NCBI GenBank assembly: GCA_958510825.1
Contig: OY294048.1
Location: forward strand, 31,895,026 to 31,959,025
DNA: 64,000 nucleotides
Direction: 5' to 3'
Source: Brachypterus glaber
Taxonomy: Eukaryota; Arthropoda; Insecta; Coleoptera; Kateretidae
In this document: in pieces, positions 23,701-36,800 of the stretch
How positions within the stretch are numbered: the first letter of the stretch is position 1
How the letters are laid out: every line of letters begins with the position of its first letter
The notes under the pieces: generated by a model
What the model was told of the DNA's origin: nothing
The model's database searches: none
What the model saw: only the letters and a program-made list of their open reading frames with translations
Position numbers and translations under genes: made by a program

Positions 23701-26700
23701 CATGAATGCCCTCTTTAAGTTGCAAAAAGTTTCATCAAATTCCGTTCATTCGTTCCAAAGTTATGCGGGAACAAACATAAAAAAAAAATTAAAAAATCAA
23801 AGTCACACGTCGAATTAATAACCTCCTCCTTTTTGGAAGTCGGTTAAAAAGATAAACTACTCACTTTTATTGGTGGTTTGTTCGTCACATTGGCGACCAA
23901 GAAATTCATCGCGATGTCCTCACAGTTCATCTGATCGTCTACCCAGTCCTTCAGGTCGAAAGGCATCCCTGTCGTGTACAAGTAACTCCAGTATTTGTGC
24001 AGAAAAGCTGCCCCAGTTAGAACCATCGATATCTCGTTGGTCCATTCGGACTCGTATTTCCAACTGGACGTTGCGTTGTCCCAAATGTGAGTGCGGGAAG
24101 GAAAACCTAAAAGCAAATTAAACTAAATAAACTAAACATATACAGTAGGGTGGGTCAAAAAAACCGACTATTTTTTTTTTTACTTTATACTGAAAAATCG
24201 GTTGCTAGACACCTCTAGAAAATTCTCACCAAATATGAGCTCTTAATTTTGATAAAAATGTTCTCCGCTTTACAATTTTCCATTTTTTCCTCAGTATTAG
24301 AAACAAAAATTCATATCTCTTTGACAACTGTTCGTTAAAAAGTATCTCAAATATTGTAAGAGACCTTTTTTGTAGAGCGTTCGATTTCCTACAAGAATAT
24401 GAGGAGAGAACAGTTGTCAAAGAGATATGAATTTTTGTTTCTAATACTGAGGAAAAAATGGAAAATTGTAAAGCGGAGAACCTTTTTACCAAATTAAGAG
24501 CTCATATTTGGTGAGAATCTTCTAGAGGTGTCTAGCAAAGTAAAAAAAAAATAGTCGGTTTTTTTGACCCACCCTAATATACAGGATGTCCAGTAAATGA
24601 TGTCATTAATTTTAAGGGATGATTCTACATAGGAAAATTGAAAGTGGCTAAAAAAAATCGGTTTTTATTTAATAAGTCAGGGACGCTTTGAGGTACAGCA
24701 ACGAGGTTGAACTTAGAAACCCGTTGATATATAGCAACGAGGTTTTGCAGGTAAACTAATCTTAATAAGGCCCATATTCGTATTTTATTTTCATGTACTT
24801 ATTTTAACCAGGCGTGTGCGAAACAGGGGGGCCTTATCAGTTTTTTATCCCAAACTTTTCTGTGTAACTTTTTTGTAATTTTATTTATGGAATATGATTC
24901 CTCAGGTTAAAATACATAAAAAAGGTACTCTTGTTCTAATACTGTGAAATTTTACGGGTCGATGACGAAAAATTAAATGCTAAAATGTTGAAAACCAAAA
25001 TTTCAATGATGCAGGGTTATTCAGGGTATATCAAAAACTAAGAAAACACTCTCTATGCGTATAGGTCGAAAAATCGCTTTTAAAGCTACTATGGCCCTTT
25101 AAAAATCGTGTATTTTTAGGAGACCATAGCTCCTTTGGGATTGATTTTTGGAAGTACCTGTATATGAGGTTTTTTTCTTAGTTTTTAATTCACCTTGAGT
25201 CATTGAAATTTCGGTTTTCAACATTTTAGTGTTTAATTTTTCGTCCTCGAACCGTGAAATTTCACCATCAAATTCATTTTTCTTAAAACCGGGTAATGGT
25301 ACAGTATTGTACTAAGATTACCTTTTTTATGTATTTTGACCTGAGAAATCATATTCAATAAATAAAATTACAAAAAACTTACACAGAAAAAGTTTGGTAT
25401 AAAATATACCATTTTTAAAGGACCATGGGACCCCTTTAAAACGATTTTTGGACCTACATGTATAGGAACATTTTTTCTTAGCTTTTGATGTAAAATCACC
25501 CTGCCTTATTAAAATTTTGATTTTTAACATTTTAGTGTTTATTTTTGGTTTCCCAAAACGTTTAATTTTGCCTTTAATTATATTTTTTTCGAAAACGGTT
25601 AATCCTACGGTATTAGAACATGATTTCTTTTTTATGTCTCTTTACCTGGTGAATATTATCTTAATAATAAACCGATTTCTTTTTTATGTCTCTTTACCTG
25701 GTGAATATTATCTTAATAATAAACCCAGAAAAAAGTTAAGCAGCAAAAAGTTTGGGACAAAAAAGTGATAAGACCTCCCATTTCGGACGTTCCTTGTTGA
25801 AGTAACTACATGCAAATATCATTGACCGATAGGCCTTAATAAAGAAAGATCACATGCAAAGCCTTGTTGCTTCAACACAAAGGGTTCCTGAGTTATTAAA
25901 TCGTCGGCTGACAAGTAAAGAGCACTAAGTCCAAAAACATGGTTTTAAGATATTGACAAATTAAACTTTTATTGTTGTTTTTTAATTTTTGTAATAATTG
26001 TTTTTGGAAAAAAACTACCGCAAATTGCAATAACATGTTTGGACATAATAATGTCCCATTTGCAGTTAAATAAAGAAAAATTGAAGTAGTTCAATTCAAC
26101 TAAATTTGAAAAAAGACATGGACTTAGTGCCTTTTACTTGTAGGCCCACGAAGTCGGCTTACAAGTAAAGAGCACTAAGTCAATAAAATAATATAAAAAA
26201 CAACTAATTAAAATTAAAACCCTTCTATTAATTAAACGTAATATATAACTATAAAGTAGAAAACAAGTTGTTTACATAAATTTTCAAAAACTAGATTTTT
26301 AAAAGAAGGCTTTGGACTTTTTGATTGTTTAAAGAACGTTTCCAAAATTAATAATAATAATTAATTAGTATTAATTATATGAAACTGCTTACTACGCCAG
26401 AACTAAGACAGTTTTCAGAGGCCATCGGCTGTGCCGGCAAAACAGCATCTCCTAAAGTCAATAATTATAATGAATCATTATTAATGATAAAAACTTCACG
26501 GTTCAATTCTAAGGCCTGTTTTCCGAAATTGCCGCGAACTTTATTTTTTTTTGTATTCTTGTTATTTATATAGTAACTAAGGATTTAAGAGCAAAATTTA
26601 AAAAATCTATAAGTTAGTTTTTTTTTTATTTATATTTTTTTATAAAAATCTGCACCTATTCAATTATTTGTCTATATCTCGGCTATTTCTAATTATAATA

Positions 26701-26936
26701 AAAATATTATTATAAATAAAACAAAGATTGCCTAATTTTCTTAATCATATTTTTATAAATTAACTCTTTTTAGAAAGTCGCTTAGTGCAGAAACATTTAA
26801 AATAATCTACAAGTAAAACGCACTAAGTGACTTAGTGCCTATTGCCAGATAAAATTTTAATCAAAATCGAATTGGTGCGTTTTGTATAGTAACTCCCTTG
26901 GCAGTCCAGCTAGAAGTTAGTTCAGTTTACCTATAC

Positions 26937-27019
<83 letters not shown>

Positions 27020-30000
27020 TATATATATAATTTAGCGCTTCAGGCCTTAAAGGCCCATGGCTTCTATTGTTTTAATTATCCTCCTCCAAACATGGCGATC
27101 ATTTGCAGTACCCTCCCAGTTTTGCACTCCCACACTTTTCAAGTCCTCTGTCACATCCTCCAGCCATCTTTTCATCGGACGACCATTGTCCATTCGCACC
27201 ACATGTCCCAACCATCTCACTCTTTGACCTTTTATCACTTGTACAATACTAGGCCTTTTATATAGTTCCATTATTTCCTGATTTGTCCTTCTTCTCCAAA
27301 TCCCTTCTTCTTTTATTCCTCCATATATACGTCTTAGGATTTTTCTTTCCCATCTTTCCAGCTTTTCAGATACTTTCTTTGTCAGCACCCAAAGTTCCGC
27401 ACCATATAAAACCGATGGAAGGATCACTGTTTTATAAACCCTTACTTTAGCGCCCCTAGAAATAAGTTTTGATTTTAGCATTGAGCTCATAGCTCCAGCC
27501 ACTTTATTTCCTCTTGCCAGCCTTTTTTCAATTTCTACTTCTTCCTTATTTCTATTTGTGACTGTAACACGCAGGTAATCAAACTCTGCAACTTCCTGAA
27601 ATTCGTATTCTTTTTGTTCGTTTGTTCTTATTCTAAATTTTTCCAAATTACCTTCTCTATTATTCATAGCCATAAACTTTGTTTTGCTTTCGTTTATCCT
27701 GAGACCAAATTATTTAGCTTTACAAGATACATAGATCATCAAAATTAATTACAGTGCCATTAAAATCCCATTTTTGCAAAAAAGTGACTTAGTGCCTTTT
27801 GTAAGCCGACGAAATAAAAATCGAATTTTTGGAACCCCTTTTGAAGGGGCGTAGCTCCCTTACAAGTCGTTTTCGGACATATGTTTATAGGAACTTTTTT
27901 TCATATTTTTTTATTTAGAGTTACTCCGTAAAAGGAAGTGAGACCCTGTATATATATATATATACTTTATTTAGAAAAAGGTCACTTACCAACGATCCGA
28001 TCGGGAAATTCTCTCCAAACTTCATAAGCGAACTCAACTTCGTCAGAAGTTAACATAACAATGTCGTCGTCGATATGTAAAATTGCTTCAGTTTCGATTT
28101 CCTTATAAGGATAAAATCTGTTTGACAGTTTATTTGCTTTGGTTCTTAAAACTTTTAAAGGCTTTGTAATTTTCGGAAACTCAGAAACTAAAAAAAAACA
28201 GTTTAATTCGTTGATGTTTTTTTGGGAAGAGGGTTGAAATTAATAATACTCAAACTATTTTCTTAAATCGTGACGTTTCGAGGGTGGTTTCCCTCGTCCT
28301 CAGGCAAAAATTTAAACCCAGTTTGAATACATGTTAGAGACATACATATATACACAATATAATAAATAAAACATTATTAAGGACTACACAATACTTTTAC
28401 AGTTATTAATAATAATTTATTACACAAAACGTATCAGCTGACAGAGAATTAAAACAATACAGTATTGTGATAAAAATCAAAATGGCGAATTATGGCTGTC
28501 TTTTGTTGTTTTGTTTCAATAAAAATCCGATATCTTTTGTGAAAATTAAAGAAAACTAAAATTGACGGGGCATTTTTATAGATTTTGATCTGCTGAATCC
28601 GAATCTGCCAGCAGAATTAACCTATCTTCTCCGGTTTATAAAATAAGTGACTTTGTCCTTTTTCGTTCAGGCCTACGTCCGTTTACTTTTGTGAAATTAT
28701 AATTTAACTCAAGTAAGACAGGATGAAACTTATACTTTTTTGGCCGCTGAATGCGAGTCTGGTTTCAGAATTTATCTATGTTGCTTAGTTTATAAGATAA
28801 ACCCCTCTTAAAGAAGGCAGGCGAAAATTTTTAGAATATTAAGTTTTTGCATTTTCCAGACACCTCAGAATTTGACATGTAAATAATTTTATAAAACCTC
28901 TTAATTAAAATTTTAATATCACATTAATGCTAATCAAGTTTAGATCCGCATGCGATTTTTTTTTACAGTTTAGATTTTTTTAGTACAGACAATTTCTAAG
29001 AACTCGAAAAGCAAATTATTTTATAAAACTTCAAATGGATAAAGGAAACCTCTTAAAACTCATCATGTTTAGCACCGCAGGCAAAAAGTTTAAGAAATCT
29101 TACTTTTTAACATTTTCCAGACACATTAGAATTTGAAATGTAAATAATTTTCTAAAATGTATTAATTATGATTAAAATTGCTAATTAAGTTTAGTGTCGC
29201 AGGCGAAATTTTTTTTACAAATATTTAAGATAAAAAAATATTTTATAAAACTTCTGATTGGTCATATTTTATAAAATCTATTAACAAAAGTCCAAACATT
29301 AGCGCCGCAGGCAAAATGTTTTGAAAAGCTAACAAGCAAAATAGTTTAAAAGCTATTTTAAAAAATTGAAATTTGAGTTACTTACGTGCTGGTGGAGGTT
29401 TTTTTCTATTATTCCACACTACTAGAATTTTCATTAGACTAGGAACTTTTGACAGTCTTTGAATAAGGGTAAAAAGGCTTTCTACTCTATCATAAGTTAA
29501 AATTACCGCTGTAAACCCGTGGGATTTTGGTGCAGTAATCGGTAAAAATAACGGATTTGTTATTTCCTAAAACAAAAACAAGCATAAACACATATTGTTT
29601 TTCAAGCAAGGCGGAAGGCGGACCAGGCGCCCGGTCGCCAAATTGGCACTTGTTTGGGTCTGATTTGGGAGTGATGAGGTTTATGTTATGGCTCAATTGT
29701 GGCCGGTAATGAGTTTCCAGACAAACCTACCTGGCGTATAGGCTATAAATAAAAGTAATGAAAATTTTGGGTTTTTTCAAAATTGGTGCGTTGATCCTAC
29801 TCTCCCCACGTCTGTTTGCTATATTCGCAAACGACTTGAAAGATTTTCTATCAAAACTTTTTAATGATGTTCAACGGAATAATATAAAAATAACACAGTT
29901 TGCAGATGATACATCTGTCATCATAACAGGCAAATCTGCTAAGGAAGCAGTGGAACTGGCGAACAGGGTTGTGGAGGGTATAGACCAGTGGTGCTGCCGC

Positions 30001-30811
30001 AACGGACTACTCCTTAACCAAAATAAAACTAAACTTGTTCATTTCAAATTATCAAAAAAAGATTATAGCTTGCTTGTGAGAATGAATGGTTGGTCTGTGG
30101 AGCAGAGCACCGAAACTGTGTTCCTAGGAACTCGCATCTCGGAGGCGGTTGCATGGAACGGTCATATCAATATGATTGCAAAAAAAATTTGTTCAGCAAA
30201 TTACGCTATTTTTAATCTAAAAAATACAGTAAGTACAGAGTCCCTCTTAATTTTTTACAACGCGTTTGTCCAAAGCCGACTTAGTTTTTCAATAATTTTT
30301 TGGGGCTGCTCCCCTGATATGGAGAGACTTCTGCTACTGCAGAAAAAAGTCTTAAGAACAATTTGTGATGCTAAGTATGATGATCATTGTATGCCACTAT
30401 TCAAAAAATGTAAAATAATGACCGTATATGCACTTTACTTGCACAGACTTTGTTTATTTTTAAAGAAAAACATATCATCCTTTGAAAGGAATAACCAAAT
30501 AAGTCACGGTATGTCTACTCGACATGACCTCGACTCAACTCCAAAGCACAGAACTGTTGCTTTTGAGAAGGGAGTGGGATACATGGCAATGAAGGTATTT
30601 AGAACTTTACCAGCAGAATTAAAAGGTATAAGCAACTTTAATGTATTTAAAAATAAGCTAAAAACATTATTTTTTAATAAGCCTTTGTACTCATTAAAAG
30701 ACTACTTTGGTGAAGGTGGTTAAATTTTAACTATTTATTTAAATTAATGTGCAGTTTGAATGTTATTTATTAATTTGACGTATCCATAGAATTTATTCTC
30801 ATAAGGCCCCA

Positions 30812-30871
<60 letters not shown>

Positions 30872-33800
30872 TTAATAGGAATTTTCCTGAAACTTTGAAA
30901 TCGATTGGAATTTTCCTTCTATTTTATTATTGTTATTTTTAGATTAGCCCCCATAACTTTTTTATTTGTGTGGGATTTTTTTCCAAAACAACAGGGTTTT
31001 TTCACCCATACTACATGATAGTATCATGTAAATTTTAATGGTAACTATCGTAGTTATATAATGTATATTAAAAGAAATGGCATTGTTTATGAAAAACTGT
31101 CAGATGCAGTAACTCCCTCTGTGCGTATCATGGCAGAACTATTTTTTTCCTGAAATAGTCAACAGTAATATCACAAAGGGGTAATGATATTTTCGATATT
31201 TCTATTTTGCTCAGTAATTTTTTGAGTATATTTTTCGTTATTAAAAGCTCGAGACCGAAAAATAAACGAAAAAAATTACTTTAAAGCAAAATTATTTTAT
31301 GAAGCCATAATAAAATTTTCTGAAAATTTCACTGCCTTGGTATTTGACTTGACTATTATACAAACCATCTAGCAAGAAAAAGTATTTTTTAAACAAATGT
31401 TTATTTATTACATGCAATTTTGTGTTAAGTTATTTAGTTTTGCGTATCAAGCCAATCTTTTTATATTTTTAAAAAGCGTGCGCTAAAAAAAATTGCTATA
31501 AACTCTGACGCAAACGAAAGAGCTTCTGTCAAAAGTTGATTTGTGGTTTTCAAGATAAATTACTGTTAAAATTTAATATTTAATGTGAAAAGCGACAAAA
31601 TAAGCTTATTAATTGTTTGCATTAGCTAAGAAAAATGGAAAAGTATGGATTTACACTTGTCAAATTCTTAGAGAAAGGTATTTTTTCCTAAATTAACTTG
31701 GCCTTTATATTTTTAAAAATTGATCAAGAAATCCGAGATTTTGATAATATCACACCTGAGTGTAATTCGAATCTGATTGGTTGAAAGTCAAAAATAAAGG
31801 GATTTTATTGGTCTATTTTAAGTTTGTAAAATAGTCATATAAATTTCATATCAATCGGGTCCGTTTCGTGACGTTCAGTCAACTGCCGTCGCGTGCAGAA
31901 AAGTGAAACTTTTCACAAGAAATATTCTATAAATTCCTGGGGGAAATCATAGAAAATCATTTCGCAATTTTTACTTCGGATTTTATCTGCATACCATTTT
32001 ACAGGGCAAATACCTATAACTCCAAAATTAGGCATTTTTAAGTATGTTTATATAAACTGTTTTTTTTTATAGATTATTTTATATTATAATCACGGGTCGG
32101 ATCGAAGTAGCCAGTAAATAGGCACTTTAAACTATTGTTCACCAATCGGAATGTCATATCGACGCTGTTAATACTCAGTGAGTTATTTGATCATGGTCAT
32201 GACTCATAGAGAAAGACTTTTTTTTGAAATTTGCTTCCCTTTTCAAATAACGAATAATGAATAAATAAACAATATTTTTGTATTAAGTATTCGTTTTTTG
32301 AAAAGAGAAACAATTTTCAAAAAAAATTAAGTCCTTCTCCATGAGTCATGGATCATGACACTTAGTATAAACAGCGTCGATATGACATTCTGCTTGGCGA
32401 ACAATAGTTTAAAATGCCTATTTACTTGAAAAAAGAGTTTTTTTTAATTCTAATTTTTGCATTAATGGCTATTTCGATCCGACCCGTGATTATAATAACC
32501 CAGTATTATAATAACGCAGTAAAAAAATACTGTAAATTTATGTGACAGTTGCTGATAATCCTTTAATTTTTTCAAAAATTTAAACAAATACAGGGTTATT
32601 CAGAAATAGGGTCATTAAAAAAACACATATAGGTTCATGTTAGAGTTTAAATTTTTCAAACTTAAACAAAAAATATAAGCAGTCGTTTAGGTGCAGATTT
32701 TTTTTTTTTTTTAAGGAAAACACTCCTAAAATTAGTACGCCACTGGCTAGAAATTAATAAACAGCGCTGTTGCCAAATTGATTAATTCCGTTTATGAATA
32801 TTTATTTTTAATTTGAAAACTGAAGAAATATTCTGGCAAAATGATCCTTCTATTAATATTGGATTATTATTCAATTATAAAAAAACAAAGGGTTACTTTT
32901 TCATGATTTTAGAAATCGCGCGTATTTTGCACAAAAGATTAAATTCTTATTCTGATATATTCTTTTCAAAAATATTACTTGGTTAAAACAACTATATATT
33001 TATTTGTCAATATTTGTAAATTAAGATATCCAAAAAAACTACTAAAATTTTAAGATATTAACTTTTAGTCCTCAGAACACCTTTTATTACAAGTTCCGTT
33101 AATAACACCCGATTACATTTCTTTTTTAAAAACAAACACCTTTATGCTGTGATTTTCTTAAAATTCAGCGTGTAATTGACATTTAAATAACAAATCTACT
33201 CATGACATTGTGTCGTATGTGCCTCTTATCGGTAGAAGGTCGAATATATACACATATCGCACAGACGCAGCTGTTCTGAACAAAGACAGCCGTAAATACG
33301 TAAATACCTCAATGGCCGCGACATGTTTTTAATAAATTATTTATAAATGAACTATTTCGTATAAATAAATAAATTTAATTGAATTGACAATGTGTTTTTG
33401 CAATCAATTATGTTTTATTAAAGTGGTGAATTTGAACCAATGAAGTATTTTGTGTCATTTTTGAGTTAAACTGAGTTAGTTATTTGTTTTGGTTGGTTCG
33501 AGGGTATGCTGTGAATTTAATATTAAAGTGAAAGTGAGTTTTATTATAATAAAACAATCCTCAACTCTAAAATCACTTAAACGTAAATTGTTTTTCAACC
33601 GTGGTAAATTTGGCAACCTGCAAAGCGACTCGCTTTAAGCGAGATAGAAAACCTGGAAAGCGAGATAAAAAAGCAAGGTTATACCACAACCTCACGAGTA
33701 GCTCGGATAAGGGTGGTTTAAAATCTTTTTTAATTCTTGAAATCGATTTCTTGAACCTTTAGAAGTTCCTGTTTTTTTTAATGACCCTATTTCTAAACAA

Positions 33801-36800
33801 CCCTGTACGTATTTTGAATCAGGCTAGAAAGACAGGTTAGATATATGAAGTTTTATTTCAAAATAAAAGTAAAAATCAAGTAAATAATTGACAAAAACAT
33901 TGAAATAAATTGCATTTTATTCCTTATTTTCAGTGTTTAATTTTTTAGATACTATGTTATAAAACAATTTATTTTGGATAAACAAGTTTATGTAAATATT
34001 TTTCTAAAAATGCTTAGTTCTCGAGATATAGGCATTTGCGCGGTAAAATGTCGAGCCAGTCCGACAGTGCTACATACCTCTTCAGGGGCTAAATTTTTCT
34101 GTTCATAAATCTTGCTCCAATGAGGATATATTCTATCTTGCACCAAATCCAACGTAGTCATGACAATTTTCTCCATACTAGAGAAATACGTATTATAAAT
34201 AAACTTATTGCTAATTTGCATTTGCTTGATACGATCAGGTGTAAAGTTTTTGAGCACGTCCATAAGCGTATTCAAATGATATTCCATCACAAAAACGGCT
34301 GAGTGTTTCCAATCGATAATGTTCCTAAAAATATTACATAGTTTTAATTATAGCTTTAAAAGGGTTTAAAGCAAGAACTAAAATACTGGTAGTAGTAAAT
34401 GGTTTTTATTGTTTTGTTGTTAATATTAAGGGGCGTAAAAAGTTTTTGGCAGTTTGTTTTTTTTTTAACTACGGTTATAACCATATAAATACCTGAAGGA
34501 CACAATAGTAATTTTCGTAACGAATGATTTTTTGACTTCGCTTCGCGTCGTCAAAAAAACTTCATTCTCGTGCACTAAGGACTTGTCGCAAACATTTTTC
34601 GTTCGATCTACAGTCTAGACTCTTTAAAAATGTATATTTTAAAGAATTACCTGTGTTTAATTTTGACATTTCAAACTTTTATAAACGTCAAACCACTTTT
34701 GTCAAAATCAAAGCTATGTGTTTGGATAAATGAGTGTGCATAGTTGTCATTTCATTCAAATATGCACTATGGACTCGTGCGATAGAAATATATATTTAGG
34801 ATATATATCCTAACGATGATATATAGTGAACATGCATTTTTCTTTATTTCGTGTACACTAGGTCGTACGAAATAGTTATTTTTCTACGACTGCTTTAGAA
34901 TGTAAGCAAATACACACACTTTTCAAACACAGAATGAATCCATTCTAGCTCTAGATACGGTATGAATTCCGTATCAAGTGTTAGAATGAGCACATGTAGT
35001 GCCATCTCTTGTTTATAAAAGTAAAGCAAAATTAGCAAAAATATATATATTTTACCATGAAATAAATGAATAATTTAACGCAATTTAAAGTTTTGCGTTA
35101 AAATGACATAAAGTTTATTAGTTTTTCTTAATATTTGACCAGTTTTTTATCAATTAGTTCAAAAAATTAAAACTATTGTTAAATATTTAAACCTGACATC
35201 TATCACAACAATCTGACATAACCTTCAATTTAGCATTATCATTTGTAAATATGCGCTAAAATTAAATAAAAACTTTTTTAAGTACTGATTTGATAAAATT
35301 ATTAAATATCATTAATTGCTTTATTTAAAAATATGTGTTTTGTTGCATTTACAATGTCGAGTCACAAAAAACATTGTTTTTAACCTTGTCCGCAATTTAA
35401 AGCCATAGTGTTTCATATTTGCAGTCGAAGAAAAAGTATAGTCTACAACACGTTGGAATAGTCATTCCGCGCTCGCGGGACCGTCATACTAGCCTGCCGC
35501 CTCGTATGACAAACTTTCCGCTCGCGCGGAATATTGTCTATTCCATACTAGTTATAGAATATACTATTTTATACCAAGGGACTAAACTGTCTCGCAGCAT
35601 AAAGTTTCCCAAGCGGAGCGAGGTTTTCAAGTACTTATTAATTTTTTTTAAAAGGTTGTACCTACCCTTCGGTAGGTACACTCCGGCATTCAACTGTTTT
35701 GGTTATGGCCTATTTATATGTAGTAATACTACACTGTAGTATAGCAAGTAATAATTAGGTAATTTTTAAAAATAACACTACACATCCATGTCGGGGATTC
35801 GAGTCCGCGACATCGGCGATACAAATCGAACGCGCTCCGCCCTACACCATCGAGGCCGGCACTTACATTTTAAATTTAAAATCATGTGTTTAAATTTTAA
35901 TATAATTTACAGCGCTATAAATAAACCGCGCCTGTTGTAATAGCGCCTGTATAAACAGCGCATACATTTACCGCGCTTGCATTCACAGCGCCGATCCTAA
36001 TAGCGCGTGGCACATTCCGCGTTTTTCATGCAAGTATTTTTTTTTTTTTAATTAAATATATTGCACGTCTAGTTTTTTGTTGATTTTTTTAAAATAATAT
36101 GGGGCATAAAGTGAATAATTTTACTCAATATTTATTCGTAATTTTAGTTGTATGGCTCATACGAACAATGGCAATATTAGAATACGAAAACAGTCTGCAT
36201 CTTCCATAAAACAATTTTATTTTGCAAAAAAAAAAAAATTATGAAAGACGCGGAATGTGCTACGTGCGCTGTGAATACAAGCGCGGTTCGTCCGACGCGG
36301 TAAATTTTGGCGAGGTTGTCGATCCTACCAAAATACAATAACAACATTGGGTTCAGTTCCTATGCTCGCAACGTATAAAAACCGTGATAATAAAATTGGA
36401 CAAACCGAACACTAGTCGATTCCAGCGCCCCAACTACAAACTAAGGGTAAAGTAGTTTCAATAGCCAATTTTTTGTCGGGTCACCGGAACTAACCAGGTT
36501 ACTGAAACTCGTTTTTGTGAGAATCGGTTACATACGGTAAGTGAGGGGAAGCGATGACGTCACTAACCGGCAGTAACCGCGTCTAACACAGGTTCGGAGG
36601 TGAGTTAGATACGGTTAACCGTAAAAACTTAACATATAAATTGTTTAATTACACCATAATTTACAGGCCTGTAGGATTTTTTCTCGATTTGTATGCAAAA
36701 TGTAAAAAATATCATATCTTATCCAAAGGAAATATAAAAAATATATACCTTATCAGTTTTTTGGAAGAAGTTAAGTTAGGTACTTGTCAAAACCTCAAGA

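Larger units (their letters stand above)
25902..27811. mobile_element. Composite inverted-repeat element, AAAT target duplication
   Basis: Outer ends CGTCGGCTGACAAG and the inverse of CGTCGGCTTACAAA, each followed by GCACTAAGTC, flanked by AAAT (25898-25901 and 27812-27815). Removing it restores GTTATTAAATAAAAATCG, the phrase present uninterrupted at 61330. The interior has another complete pair (25902-26150, then a fresh left end at 26153) and a third set at 26772-26840, so the element is built of repeated end modules. An RTE-type LINE fragment and a (TA)n run lie inside. Confidence 0.65.

Noticed and set aside
35780..35866. Functional tRNA gene
   Set aside because: The acceptor stem and anticodon arm cannot be completed; only the promoter-like boxes are convincing.
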